A stretch of 53,326 nt of DNA from Akkermansia sp. (GCA_024405435.1 JAKSOU010000009.1:1-53326); one strand, 5' to 3'; counted from the stretch's first letter, positions 44,330 through 53,324 are shown. Program-made: numbers and translations. The notes: generated by a model from the letters alone, not told the origin.

Positions 44330-46090
44330 ATGAGAGCGATACACACGTTAGCCGCCGTGGCGGCGCTGGTTTTCTGGGCGGGAGTGCTGCATGCCGCCAC
44401 CTATGCCGTGGATCCCGTGAAGGGGGACGATGCGAATCCCGGTAGCGTGGAGAGGCCGTGGAAGACCATGGCCCCGGTGAACAAGCTGGAGCTGAAGGGC
44501 GGGGACAAGCTGCTGGTGAAGCCCGGCACGATTGTGGGTTCGCTGGCGCCGAAGGTGAAGGGCGGCGCGAAGAAGCCCGTGGTCGTCAAGTTTGCGCCCG
44601 GCACCTACGAGTGGCAGGCGGAGGGCCTGAACGAGGAGAGGCTGCACATCTCCAACACCAACGACGCCCCGGACATGCCCAAGCGCGTGATGATCGACCT
44701 GCACGGTGCGCGGCACCTGGAGGTGCGCGGCAAGGATGCGCTGCTGCTCTGCCGCGGCCGCATGATGGAGATTCACATGGACCAGTGCCGGGACGTGGCG
44801 TTCAAGGATATCGCCATCGACTACGCGCGCCCCACCATCTCCGAGTACACCGCGCTGGAGGTGGGCGAGAAAGAGGCCGTGTTCCAGATTCACCCGGACA
44901 GCAGGTACGTCATCGAGAACGGTAAGCTCAGCTGGGTGGGCGACGGCTGGAAGGAGGGCCCCGGCTGCTTTGTGCAGGAGTACACCGCGGAGCCGCTGCA
45001 CGTCTCCAATGTGGGCGGCAACAAGGGCCTTTCCGGCCCGGTGGAGGAGATTGAGCCCGGCAAGGTGCGCATGACCTACGACAAGAACCCCGGCTTCCAC
45101 CGGGGCGCCACCTACCAGCACCGCCAAATCCGCCGCGAGTACGCCTCCGTCTTCTGCAACAATTCTTCAGACATCTCGTACATCGGCGTGAAATTCCACT
45201 TCATGCACGGCATGGGCGTGGTCTCCCAGTTCTCCAAGAACCTCTCGTTCGACCACGTGACCATTGCCCCGCGGGAGGGCAGCGGCCGCACCTGCGCCTC
45301 CTGGGCGGACATGCTGCACTTCTCCGGCTGCTACGGCAGGATTTCCGTGAACAACGTCCTCTTCCACGGCGCGAACGACGACGCCATCAACATTCACGGC
45401 ACGCACCTCAAGATTACGGAGATGAAGGACCCGCGCCATGTCACCGTGCGCTTCTGCCACGGCCAGACCTGGGGCTTCGAGGGCTTCCGCAAGGGCGACG
45501 AGGTGGATGTCATCTCCGGCAGGAACCTGAACTCCAAGGGCATGAACAAGGTGGTGTCCGCCACCCTCTCGCAAGATGGCCGCTCCATGCAGCTGGAGCT
45601 GGAGAAGCCCCTGCCCGCGGATGTGGCGGTGAACGAGGACTGCCTGGAGAACGTGACCGCCACCCCGGAGGTGGTGGTGACCAACTGCCGCGTGGAGTGC
45701 ATCCCCACCCGCGCCTTCCTGCTCACCACCCGCAGGCCAGTCACCATTAAGGACAATGTGTTTGTGCGCTCCCACATGAGCGCCATCCTGGTGGCGGACG
45801 ATGCCCGCAGCTGGTTCGAGTCCGGCTTTGTGCGCAAGCTCACCATCGAGGGCAACACCTTCGATCACTGCGGCGGCCCCGTCGTCAACGTGGCCCCGGA
45901 AAACCGCGAGCACGCCAAGGCGGTCCACTCCGGCATCTCCATCCTGAACAACAAGTTCCTCATGGACAACAAGAACGGCGTCTCCCTCAAATCCACCGCG
46001 AATGTCCTCATTCAGGGCAACAGCTTCTCCAACGGCACGCCGCAGGAGAACGTGCGCCAGAGCAACTGCTCGGATGTGACCGTGAAATGA
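44330..46090 (+). CDS. Secreted GH110-like alpha-1,3-galactosidase
   Basis: The product is 586 aa with a signal peptide (about 1-22, ending VLHA). A right-handed parallel beta-helix is suggested by repeated short strands (KDIAIDYARPTIS, YIGVKFHFMHGMGV, LSFDHVTIAPREG, ISVNNVLFHG, LTIEGNTFDHCGG, ISILNNKFL). The block ADMLHFSGCYGRISVNNVLF then HGANDDAINIHGTHLKI strongly resembles GH110 enzymes; the three acidic residues Asp327, Asp350 and Asp351 have the 23/24-residue spacing of the catalytic aspartates I recall for GH110. GH110 removes alpha-1,3-linked galactose, including from blood group B antigen. An alternative is another beta-helix lyase. Confidence 0.78.
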   Translation: MRAIHTLAAVAALVFWAGVLHAATYAVDPVKGDDANPGSVERPWKTMAPVNKLELKGGDKLLVKPGTIVGSLAPKVKGGAKKPVVVKFAPGTYEWQAEGLNEERLHISNTNDAPDMPKRVMIDLHGARHLEVRGKDALLLCRGRMMEIHMDQCRDVAFKDIAIDYARPTISEYTALEVGEKEAVFQIHPDSRYVIENGKLSWVGDGWKEGPGCFVQEYTAEPLHVSNVGGNKGLSGPVEEIEPGKVRMTYDKNPGFHRGATYQHRQIRREYASVFCNNSSDISYIGVKFHFMHGMGVVSQFSKNLSFDHVTIAPREGSGRTCASWADMLHFSGCYGRISVNNVLFHGANDDAINIHGTHLKITEMKDPRHVTVRFCHGQTWGFEGFRKGDEVDVISGRNLNSKGMNKVVSATLSQDGRSMQLELEKPLPADVAVNEDCLENVTATPEVVVTNCRVECIPTRAFLLTTRRPVTIKDNVFVRSHMSAILVADDARSWFESGFVRKLTIEGNTFDHCGGPVVNVAPENREHAKAVHSGISILNNKFLMDNKNGVSLKSTANVLIQGNSFSNGTPQENVRQSNCSDVTVK

Positions 46091-46116
46091 TGCGGGCGGG
46101 CGCGCCCCCGGGTTCC

Positions 46117-48177
46117 CTAGTTCCGCTTGCCCGTCTTCCACGCCTTGAGGGCCTGCTGCAGCGCGGGCTTGAATTCCTCGTCGCTGAAGAGGGAGATGCC
46201 CTGCACGCGGCGGGCGCGGAGGTCGTCCAGCGCTTGCTGCAGGGATTCCGGCGTGTAGTCCGGCAGGTGCAGCCCGGGGGCTATCGGGAAGCGTGATTGC
46301 GTTTCCTTCACGGCGGCGTCCGCCATGTCGTTCACCCAGGTGGCGGGCTCGTTGTAGAACGAGAAGTAGTCCATGGGCAGGGCCAGGTCCAGCGGGAAGC
46401 GGCTCCAGTCCTGGCGCACCATCTTGGCGGCGGTCTGCGGGGTGGGGAACACGGCGCACGCGGCGCTGCGGCCGTGCGAGCGCGCCCGCTCGCACAGCGC
46501 GCCCGCCAAATCGGCCACGCTCTGCAGGCGAAACTCGCGCCACTCGGCATCGTGCTCCGCGTCCTCCTGCACGTCGCGGCCGTATTGCTCGCGGAACAGG
46601 CGGCGGCAGGTGGCGCAGTAGCAGAAGTCGTACGGGGCCATCTCATGGTCCATGGTGAGCCCGTATTTCTCCCAGAGGCCGCGGGGGAGGATGACATCCG
46701 GCAGGCGCATGTAGTCCAGCTGGATGGCGCTCACGCCGGGGATGGCGGCGAACTGGTCCACCACGTGGCACAGGTGTTCGCGCACGGTGGGGTTGTTGGG
46801 GCAGAAGAACTGGTAGTACCCCACGAACGGGCGTTCCTTCTCCACGGCGCAGGATTTGCCGTCGCGGCTCACGGCGTAGCGTTCCGGGTGGGCCTTCAAA
46901 AATTCCTTGTCCTGCGGGCGGTTGACCGCCCACACCCAGGCGATGACGCGCAGTCCGGCCTGGCGGGCGCAGGGCGTGAGTGCCTGCACCTGCTCCACGG
47001 TGTCGCCGATGATGACGGTGTCCACGCCCGCCGCGGCGTAGTCTGCGAACCGCTTGTTCCAGAACGCGGCATCGTGCGTGCGGTTGCCGCCGTGTATCCA
47101 GAGGTAGATTTCCGGCTGCGGCTGCGCCACCTGCTGCGCGGTGAACGCACCGTTGGAATCCAGCCGCAGCTCACGCCCCGTGCGCGCGCAGGTGGTGGAC
47201 ACGGAGAAGAAGCGGGCATCCGCCATCACGCGCATGCCGTGCGGCGGGATGAGCGCGGTGTCGTATGCGCCGTGTTGGCGGCGGTGTTCCTCCTGCCGCT
47301 CGGCGTAGGCGTACAGGGCCAGGCGGGCGTCGTCCTCGGGGTCGGGCTCCGCGGATTCCCACACGCCCGCGGGCTGTGCGGAGAATACCACGCGGCCCCA
47401 GTGCTCCGGCTGGTGGATGTTCACCACGCCCGTGGGCGCCCACACGTGGTTGCTCTCCGGCAGCGTGTTGCCCTGTGCATCTTTGCACTTGGCATACCCG
47501 GTGGGGGAGGCGGCGTCCCTCTGCACCTGCCAGTTCACGCGTGAGAAGTTGAAGCGCAAGGCGGTGCCGGGCTGCGGCGGCTCGTCTGCGCGCGGCAGGG
47601 CGCCGTGCGAGGTGATGCTGCGCCACGGGATGGCCATCTCCACGCTCCACCCGCTGTCGGTGTCGCCAGCGTTGTTGAGCGTGCCGCGCAGGTGCACGGC
47701 GTGCTTCAGGCCGGGCATGTCCCAGTCGTGCAGGATGACCGGGTTGGCATGGCGGTAGGTGCGCGCGATAAAGAGCTCCCACACGGTGTTGAGCTGGTTG
47801 ATTTCAAGCTCGATGTAGTGGTTGTCCTCGCACAGCGGGTCGATGAACACCTCGAAGTCGGGATCGTGGAAGATGATGCTGTCGTGCTCCCGCTGCGTGG
47901 CCCAGAGGTTCTCCTCCGGCATGTCCGCCAGGATGTACAGGTAGCGGTCGTCCCAGAGCATGCGGATGGTGGTGCCGTCCTGCACGGCGGGACCCTCGAT
48001 GTCCCGCAGGGGCGAGAGCGGGCGCGCGTGCTGCCACGCGGGCTCGTCTCCCTTGCCGTCGATGGTGATTTCCTGCACGGCGCGCTGGCACACGTAGGGC
48101 GGCGGCATCAGTTCGTCTGCTGCGGCAAGCCCGCAGAGCGGCAGGAGCAGCGTTGTCAAAAGGGTGGTATGCGACAT
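46117..48177 (-). CDS. Secreted protein: CBM9-like domain plus glycosidase-like TIM barrel
   Basis: The product is 686 aa with a signal peptide (MSHTTLLTTLLLPLCGLAAA). Residues about 25-260 look like a CBM9/DOMON-type domain (ITIDGKGDEPAWQHARPL, TIRMLWDDRYLYILADM, DFEVFIDPLCEDNHYIELEIN). The rest resembles a GHL10-type TIM barrel: FADYAAAGVDTVIIGDT, RVIAWVWAVNRP, SAIQLDYMRLPDV, DLALPMDYFSFYNEP, VQGISLFSDEEF. A hydrolytic role on glycans is inferred; the catalytic residues are not assigned. It is the last gene of hemL-rlmH-this, 13 nt after rlmH, an odd pairing. Confidence 0.72.
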   Translation of the reverse strand: MSHTTLLTTLLLPLCGLAAADELMPPPYVCQRAVQEITIDGKGDEPAWQHARPLSPLRDIEGPAVQDGTTIRMLWDDRYLYILADMPEENLWATQREHDSIIFHDPDFEVFIDPLCEDNHYIELEINQLNTVWELFIARTYRHANPVILHDWDMPGLKHAVHLRGTLNNAGDTDSGWSVEMAIPWRSITSHGALPRADEPPQPGTALRFNFSRVNWQVQRDAASPTGYAKCKDAQGNTLPESNHVWAPTGVVNIHQPEHWGRVVFSAQPAGVWESAEPDPEDDARLALYAYAERQEEHRRQHGAYDTALIPPHGMRVMADARFFSVSTTCARTGRELRLDSNGAFTAQQVAQPQPEIYLWIHGGNRTHDAAFWNKRFADYAAAGVDTVIIGDTVEQVQALTPCARQAGLRVIAWVWAVNRPQDKEFLKAHPERYAVSRDGKSCAVEKERPFVGYYQFFCPNNPTVREHLCHVVDQFAAIPGVSAIQLDYMRLPDVILPRGLWEKYGLTMDHEMAPYDFCYCATCRRLFREQYGRDVQEDAEHDAEWREFRLQSVADLAGALCERARSHGRSAACAVFPTPQTAAKMVRQDWSRFPLDLALPMDYFSFYNEPATWVNDMADAAVKETQSRFPIAPGLHLPDYTPESLQQALDDLRARRVQGISLFSDEEFKPALQQALKAWKTGKRN

Positions 48178-48190
48178 GGTGAAAGGTTGG

Positions 48191-48631
48191 TTAGTCTCGG
48201 TGGTACGGGCTGCCCGCCAGCAGGGTGTGGATGCGGTACACCTGCTCCAGCAGCACCACCAGCGCCAGCTCGTGCTGCATGGTGTGGCGGCCAAGGGAGA
48301 GCACGTGGTCGCAGGCGTCGCGCAGGGCCTGGGTGTGGCCGTCCGCCGCGCCGATGAGGAAGGCCACGTGCTTGACGGCGTGCAGCTGCCACCCGCGCAC
48401 GCGCTGCTCGAACTCGCGCGTGCTCCAGTTCTCGCCGCGCTCGTCCATGGCAATGCGCAGGCAGCCCTGCGAGGCCTCCAGCAGGCGCGCGGAAACGTCC
48501 TCCGCCGTGCCGTCTTTCACATAGCGCAGCTCCACCCTGCCGAGAGGCCGCAGGCGCTCCTCGAAGAAGCGCACGCCATCACGCGTGTACGGGATGCTCG
48601 GCTTGGCGGCGGCTATGATGCGGAAGTCCAT
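48191..48631 (-). CDS. rlmH: 23S rRNA pseudouridine-1915 N3-methyltransferase
   Basis: The product is 146 aa, a normal length for the SPOUT-fold RlmH. Motifs are [13 protein letters not shown] (SAM-binding knot, usually FxIGGxxG) and the C-terminal [27 protein letters not shown], where the final YH is diagnostic. It modifies helix 69 of 23S rRNA on the 70S ribosome. It lies between hemL and the secreted barrel protein. Confidence 0.94.
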   Translation of the reverse strand: MDFRIIAAAKPSIPYTRDGVRFFEERLRPLGRVELRYVKDGTAEDVSARLLEASQGCLRIAMDERGENWSTREFEQRVRGWQLHAVKHVAFLIGAADGHTQALRDACDHVLSLGRHTMQHELALVVLLEQVYRIHTLLAGSPYHRD

Positions 48632-48642
48632 AGGATTTACAA

Positions 48643-48663
48643 GGTACTATGTACTAGGTACTA
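48643..48663. repeat. Three tandem 7-nt units at the hemL stop codon
   Basis: GGTACTA, TGTACTA and GGTACTA follow without gaps; the last one supplies the hemL stop (CTA on the plus strand). They also form a partial palindrome. Confidence 0.8.
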
Positions 48664-49944
48664 TTTTGAAAGCGCGGCTAGGGCGTTTCGGATGGCGGCG
48701 GTGGTGCGGTCGATGTCGTCCTCTGTGTGGGCGGTGGAGATGAACCCGGTCTCGTAGGGTGAGGGGGCCACGTACACGCCCTGCTCCAGCATGGAGAGGA
48801 AGTATTGCTTGAACATGGGGAAGCTGCCGGTGGAGGCGGTCTCCAGATCCACCACGTCCTGCGTGGTGAAGAAGAGGCAGAACATGGAGCCGCTGCGCTT
48901 GAAGGTGAGCGGCAGGTGCAGATCGTGCAGCGCGGCGCGCACGCCCTCCTCCAGCCGCGCGCCGAGCGCTTCCAGGCGGCCGTAGCAGTCGTGCTCCTCC
49001 AGGTGGGTGAGCTGGGCGAGCCCGGCGGCCATGGCCACGGGGTTGCCGCTGAGCGTTCCGGCCTGGTAGACGGGGCCGAGGGGAGCGATGCATTCCATGA
49101 TGTCGCGCCGCCCGCCGAAGGCGCCTACGGGCAGCCCGCCGCCAATGACCTTGCCAAGCGTGGTGATGTCTGCGGTGATGCCCTCCTTGCCCGCCACGCC
49201 GGCGGTGGAGATGCGGAACCCGGTCATCACCTCGTCGAAGATGAGCAGGGCGCCCTCGCGCGCCGTGATGGCACGCAGGAACTCCAGGTACCCCGGCTTG
49301 GGCAGGTAGAAGCCTGCGTTGCCGGGGTAGGGCTCCACAATCACGCCCGCAATTTTGCCCGCGTACTGCTTGAACGCCTGTTCCACGGCGGCGGGGTTGT
49401 TGTACGGCAGCACGATGGTGAGCGCCGCGAACTCCGGCGGCACGCCCGCGCTGTCCGGCTGCCCGCCCGTGAGCGCACCGCTTCCGGCGGACACCAGCAG
49501 GCTGTCCGCATGGCCGTGGTAGCAGCCCGCAAACTTGATGATGTAGGGCCGCCCGGTGAACCCGCGCGCCAGGCGCACGGCGCTCATGGTGGCCTCCGTG
49601 CCGCTGTTGGTCATGCGCACCATCTGCATGCCGGGCACGCGGCGGCACAGGTGTTCCGCCATGTCCACCTCCACGCGCGTGGGGATGCCGTAGCCCAGGC
49701 CGTTGGGCACCGCGCGCTGTACCGCCTCCATCACGCATGCAGGTGCATGCCCCAGGATGGCGGGGCCCCACGTGCCCACGTAGTCGATGTACTCCTTCCC
49801 GTCCTCGTCCCACAAATGCGCGCCCTGCGCGCGCGTCACGAAAAACGGCGCACGCTCCAACCGCCGGAACGCACGCACCGGTGAATTCACCCCGCCGGGT
49901 ATCACCCGCCGCGCACGCTCATACAGCTCTTCCGATATCGCCAT
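48661..49944 (-). CDS. hemL: Glutamate-1-semialdehyde 2,1-aminomutase
   Basis: The product is 427 aa. HemL signatures are RVIPGGVNSPVRAFR at the N-terminus, DEDGKEYIDYVGTWGPAILGH, MTNSGTEATMSAVRLARG, the LLIFDEVMTGFRI strand and the PLP-lysine block ITTLGKVIGGGLPVGAFGG. It converts GSA to 5-aminolevulinate in the C5 haem pathway; hemA is not in the window. The promoter TTGTAC-N18-TAGAAT ends exactly 6 nt before the ATG. Confidence 0.96.
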   Translation of the reverse strand: MAISEELYERARRVIPGGVNSPVRAFRRLERAPFFVTRAQGAHLWDEDGKEYIDYVGTWGPAILGHAPACVMEAVQRAVPNGLGYGIPTRVEVDMAEHLCRRVPGMQMVRMTNSGTEATMSAVRLARGFTGRPYIIKFAGCYHGHADSLLVSAGSGALTGGQPDSAGVPPEFAALTIVLPYNNPAAVEQAFKQYAGKIAGVIVEPYPGNAGFYLPKPGYLEFLRAITAREGALLIFDEVMTGFRISTAGVAGKEGITADITTLGKVIGGGLPVGAFGGRRDIMECIAPLGPVYQAGTLSGNPVAMAAGLAQLTHLEEHDCYGRLEALGARLEEGVRAALHDLHLPLTFKRSGSMFCLFFTTQDVVDLETASTGSFPMFKQYFLSMLEQGVYVAPSPYETGFISTAHTEDDIDRTTAAIRNALAALSK

Positions 49945-49950
49945 GCACGC

Positions 49951-49980
49951 ATTCTAGCACAAGACATGTACAATGTACAA
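49951..49980 (-). promoter_or_regulatory. Leaderless-type promoter of the hemL operon
   Basis: TTGTAC (49980-49975), 18-nt spacer, TAGAAT (49956-49951), 6 nt to the ATG at 49944. The -35 region lies within an array of gtacaat words (49966-50000). Confidence 0.68.
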
Positions 49981-50133
49981 TGTGCAATGTACAAATTATG
50001 GGTATGCGTGGGGAAACGCTCGCCCATGCCAATTTCCGCATCTCTCAGTGGGCTTTTCCCCACCTCGCGCAGGGTGGATTTTTGCGAATCCCGCGCTCGT
50101 TCGCAAATGATTGATATTTCAATCAAATTTTGT
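49981..50133. other. Intergenic region between hemL and the large ankyrin gene
   Basis: It begins with the end of the gtacaat word array. No gene, RNA or terminator is recognised in the remainder. Confidence 0.4.
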
Positions 50134-50233
50134 AATTTTGTGCATTTTCGACAGGAACTTGAGTATGATTTTGTCCGTTTTCGACAGGAACTTGGGTGCA
50201 ATTTTGTTCATTTTCGACAGGAACATGGCTGGC
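50134..50233 (+). repeat. Three 33-bp direct repeats upstream of the large ankyrin gene
   Basis: The core TTTTCGACAGGAAC starts at 50145, 50178 and 50211, exactly 33 bp apart, with partly conserved flanks (ttttgt before, ttg-g-t after). The regular phase (close to three helical turns) suggests protein-binding sites, but it could also be a simple tandem duplication. Confidence 0.85.
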
Positions 50234-50314
50234 ACGCCCCTGTTGATTTTTGCGCGGCGGGAGCGTTCCCCCCATTGGAATTTGCTTGCGTTTGGCGCGG
50301 CGAATGATAGCCTT

Positions 50315-53002
50315 ATGACAATGAAGCGGAGCATCTTGACATTTTGGGCGTGGGTGTGCCTGGCGGCATGCCCCGGCGTGGCTTGCGCGGCAGGGCAGCA
50401 GCAGGACAGCGGCCGGAAGAACCGCCAGCAGGTCAGCAAGGCCGAGGACCAGGCCGACAGCCAGTTCGAGGACAACCGCACCTCCGCCGAGCGCGGCCAG
50501 TACGTGGACGCGCCCGACACCGGAAGCGAGGGCACCGACAGCGACACCTACAAGATTTTCCAGGCCATCGTCAACCACAGGGCGGACGACCTCGCAGACC
50601 TCTACGAGGAGGCGGAAACAGGAATCACCCCCGCCAAGAAGGGAACCGACGGCAAGCAGCAGGCCCAGCCCGCAGCCGCGGACCCCACCGCCGAGCCGGA
50701 TGAATCCAAGAAGCGCGACATCAACTCCGACGTCTGCTTCGGCAGCCTCACCAAGGATGCGCAGGACTCCCTGAAGCAGCGCTTGGACCAGCGGGAGCTG
50801 CTCGTCCGCGCGCACGTCAACAAGCTGGGCAGCCTCACGCCGCTGGCGCTCGCCGCATACTACGGTGACGAGAAGATGGTGGAGACCCTGCTGGACACCG
50901 GCAAGGCATCCCCCGAAAAGACCGTGCTGGAGAAGCAGACCCCGCTCATGCTCGCCACCTTCGGCCACAACAAGAAGGTCATTCAGATTCTGCTCAATGC
51001 GGAGGGCAAGGACGCCGAGGACAAGGTCACCGGGCAGGACGCCTACGGCATGACCGCCATGCACTACGCCATCATCGCGAACGACCGCGACATCCTGGCG
51101 GAGCTGCTCAACAAGCTGGGCACCTTCCACGGCGGCGACAAGAGCGACGCCCCCGTGAACACCGCCAACATGATGGGCTACACCCCGCTCCACTACGCCG
51201 CCCAGCGCGGCAACCTGGACATGTTCAACCTGCTGCTCGACAAGGCGGGAGACTACACCATCGAGGCCAAGGACGGCGAGACCGCGCTCATGGCCATGTG
51301 CGCCGGCGGCCACCGCGAGATGGTGCAGGATTTCCTCACCCGCCTGCACCGCGACCCCCACCGCCTGGATATCCTCAACGCCCAGGACAAGCGCGGCAAC
51401 ACGCCCGTCCTCCACGCCATCCGCAACAACAAGGAGGAGGTGGCCAAGATGCTCATCCTGGACGGCGTGGACCTGCGGCTCACCAACGAGGCCGACCAGA
51501 ACGCCCTCATGTTCGCCGCAGCCGTGGGCAACAAGGAGCTCATACTGGAATGCGTGAAGGTGGGCATCCTCGCCAACGAGGAGGACAACCGCGGCCGAAC
51601 CGCACTCATCTTCGCCACCATCAACGGCCACACCGAGGCCATGGTGGAGCTCGCACGCGTGCATGCCGACCCCAACCACTACGATGAAAGCGGCCTCACC
51701 GCCTACCTCTACGCCAAGGCCATGGACGATGCCGAGGCCATGACCACCCTGGCCGGAATCGGCGCCAACCCGGAGGCCGAGCGCGGCGAGATGCAGCCGG
51801 AGAAAGGCTGGGGCGGTGCCAACCCCGCGCTCATGGATGCCATCGAGAAGCTCAAGGTCGGCCGCGTGCGCGCCCTCCTCAAGAACAAGCGCGATGCCCA
51901 GGACGCCGACTTCGCCGGCAACACCCCGCTCATGATCCTCTGCGCCCCGCTGGACCCGGAGAACCGCAAGGACGTGGAGAACAAGCACCGCAAGATGGCG
52001 CAAATCCTGGATATGCTGCTCCAGAAGGGCGCGGACCCCAACGCCGTGAACGCCAACGGCCAGACCGCCCTCATGCGCGCCGCTTCAGACCTGGCCAAGA
52101 ACGACCTCAACAGCGGCATGATTTATGAAATCATGAAGAAGGGCGCCTACCTGAACGACCGCCACGGATTCACCCACGCCAACGCCCTCTGCTACTGCGG
52201 GTACGAGTCCATGGACGCCAAGGAGCAGCAGGAGGAGCGCTGGGGGTGGCGCCTGCTCGCCGCCGGTGCACGCGTGCGCGATATCCAGGGCAACGGCGTG
52301 GATGCCCTCTACGCCTCCTGCGACACCGATTCCCGAAAGAAGCAGAAGGAGGACGAGGAAAAGAGAAAGGAGCAGCAGGAGCAGGAAGAGGACACCTCCA
52401 CCCCCGGCCAGTTCATGAAGGATGCCAAGGAGCTCATCGATTCCACCGTGGACGGCACCATGGGCCTGCTGCCCACCGACATGGTTCCCGGCCAGGAGAA
52501 GTCCGACGAGGAAGGCTCCGGCGATGATTCGCAGGAAGGGCAGGGTGACCAAAAGGAGAAGGGCAGCCAGAGCAACCAGAAGAACACCGATGGCACTGCT
52601 CCAAAAGACAATGATAAGAAGGCCGACAAGAACAGCAGCAAGAAGGACGCGGAGGACCTGAAGGACTACGTGTTCCCCGGCATGTGCCGCCTGCTGGGCG
52701 CGGATTCCCGCGCGGAGGTGCACAAGAAGGGCTCCCCCAACTGCACGGATGCCCTCCGAAACGGCATCGTGGCAAACTCCATGCGCTGGTTCATCCGCAT
52801 CATCACCTACCGCCCGCCCAACTCGTCCGCGGAGAACACCACCGGCGGCAGAATGGGCCGCGGCCAGCGCGGTAACCGCAGCGGCGCCAACCGCGGCGGA
52901 AACAGGGGCAACCGCGGTGGAGGCGCCAACCGCGGGGGCGGTAACCGTGGCGGCCAGGGCGGCCGCGGCGGTAATGGAAACGGTGGCAACCGCCGCCGCT
53001 GA
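50315..53002 (+). CDS. Large exported ankyrin-repeat protein with Gly/Arg/Asn-rich tail
   Basis: The product is 895 aa. MTMKRSILTFWAWVCLAACPGVACAA is a signal peptide (cleavage or lipidation is uncertain because two cysteines are present). A charged linker precedes about 13 ankyrin repeats (roughly 130-640, for example TPLHYAAQRGNLDMFNLLLDKAG and TALIFATINGHTEAMVELARV). A highly charged Lys/Glu/Gln region (about 670-790) follows, then a short conserved-looking patch (YVFPGMCRLLGADSRAEVHK), and a 50-residue tail of NRGG/RGG-like repeats. The start codon at 50315 was chosen because the upstream frame crosses the 33-bp repeats. ATG 50321 is an alternative start. Function unknown; probably envelope protein binding. 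Confidence 0.82.
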   Translation: MTMKRSILTFWAWVCLAACPGVACAAGQQQDSGRKNRQQVSKAEDQADSQFEDNRTSAERGQYVDAPDTGSEGTDSDTYKIFQAIVNHRADDLADLYEEAETGITPAKKGTDGKQQAQPAAADPTAEPDESKKRDINSDVCFGSLTKDAQDSLKQRLDQRELLVRAHVNKLGSLTPLALAAYYGDEKMVETLLDTGKASPEKTVLEKQTPLMLATFGHNKKVIQILLNAEGKDAEDKVTGQDAYGMTAMHYAIIANDRDILAELLNKLGTFHGGDKSDAPVNTANMMGYTPLHYAAQRGNLDMFNLLLDKAGDYTIEAKDGETALMAMCAGGHREMVQDFLTRLHRDPHRLDILNAQDKRGNTPVLHAIRNNKEEVAKMLILDGVDLRLTNEADQNALMFAAAVGNKELILECVKVGILANEEDNRGRTALIFATINGHTEAMVELARVHADPNHYDESGLTAYLYAKAMDDAEAMTTLAGIGANPEAERGEMQPEKGWGGANPALMDAIEKLKVGRVRALLKNKRDAQDADFAGNTPLMILCAPLDPENRKDVENKHRKMAQILDMLLQKGADPNAVNANGQTALMRAASDLAKNDLNSGMIYEIMKKGAYLNDRHGFTHANALCYCGYESMDAKEQQEERWGWRLLAAGARVRDIQGNGVDALYASCDTDSRKKQKEDEEKRKEQQEQEEDTSTPGQFMKDAKELIDSTVDGTMGLLPTDMVPGQEKSDEEGSGDDSQEGQGDQKEKGSQSNQKNTDGTAPKDNDKKADKNSSKKDAEDLKDYVFPGMCRLLGADSRAEVHKKGSPNCTDALRNGIVANSMRWFIRIITYRPPNSSAENTTGGRMGRGQRGNRSGANRGGNRGNRGGGANRGGGNRGGQGGRGGNGNGGNRRR

Positions 53003-53240
53003 TTGGCAATCGGCAATCATTGCCATCCTGATGGGACTCCCCCTCCGGGGCCGCCCCCCTCGTCCGCGCTGCGCGCGGATACCCGCCAAAGTTGCCTTTG
53101 GCGGCGAGGGGGCTGGGCTTGCCACCGGCAAGCCCAGCCCACAAAGCGCCCGACGGCCGTAAGGGCGATTGGACAAACCGCGCAGCGGTTTGCCCCGCAG
53201 GGGTGAGGCCCCGTGGGGCGGGGCCGAATCAACATCAGCG
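53003..53240. repeat. Second mosaic hairpin element
   Basis: It begins with an attggcaatcggcaatcattgcc word array. Short palindromes follow, for example ctgggcttgccaccggcaagcccag (about 53113-53137) and aaaccgcgcagcggttt (about 53174-53190). The block at about 53170-53233 is the inverse of 21967-22032 with many substitutions. No gene is supported. Confidence 0.72.
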
Positions 53241-53280
53241 GCTGAAAGCCGTGATTCTCCGAGTTCGAGTACCATCAGAT

Positions 53281-53324
53281 ACACAAAAAGGGAGAAACCC
53301 TTCGGGCCTCTCCCTTTTTTGTGT
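53281..53324 (+). terminator. Strong terminator-like hairpin at the window end
   Basis: ACACAAAAAGGGAGA pairs with TCTCCCTTTTTTGTGT (53309-53324) around an inner CCC-TTCG-GG hairpin. It may end the transcript of the large ankyrin gene or belong to an RNA gene just upstream; it works on either strand. Confidence 0.75.

Noticed and set aside
50134..50233. Possible CRISPR array
   Set aside because: Units are 33 bp from core to core with related rather than unique intervening sequence, only three copies, and no cas genes.
50123..52003. 626-aa minus-strand open frame across the ankyrin gene
   Set aside because: Val/Leu/Gly/His-rich shadow created by the regular codons of the ankyrin repeats.
53230..53280. 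tRNA or tmRNA 3' end before the final hairpin (gagttcgagtacc)
   Set aside because: The T-arm-like word lacks a proper complementary stem and no acceptor or D-arm can be built around it.
52085..53284. 399-aa minus-strand open frame at the window end
   Set aside because: Translation starts inside the second mosaic repeat and continues antisense to the ankyrin gene's low-complexity tail.
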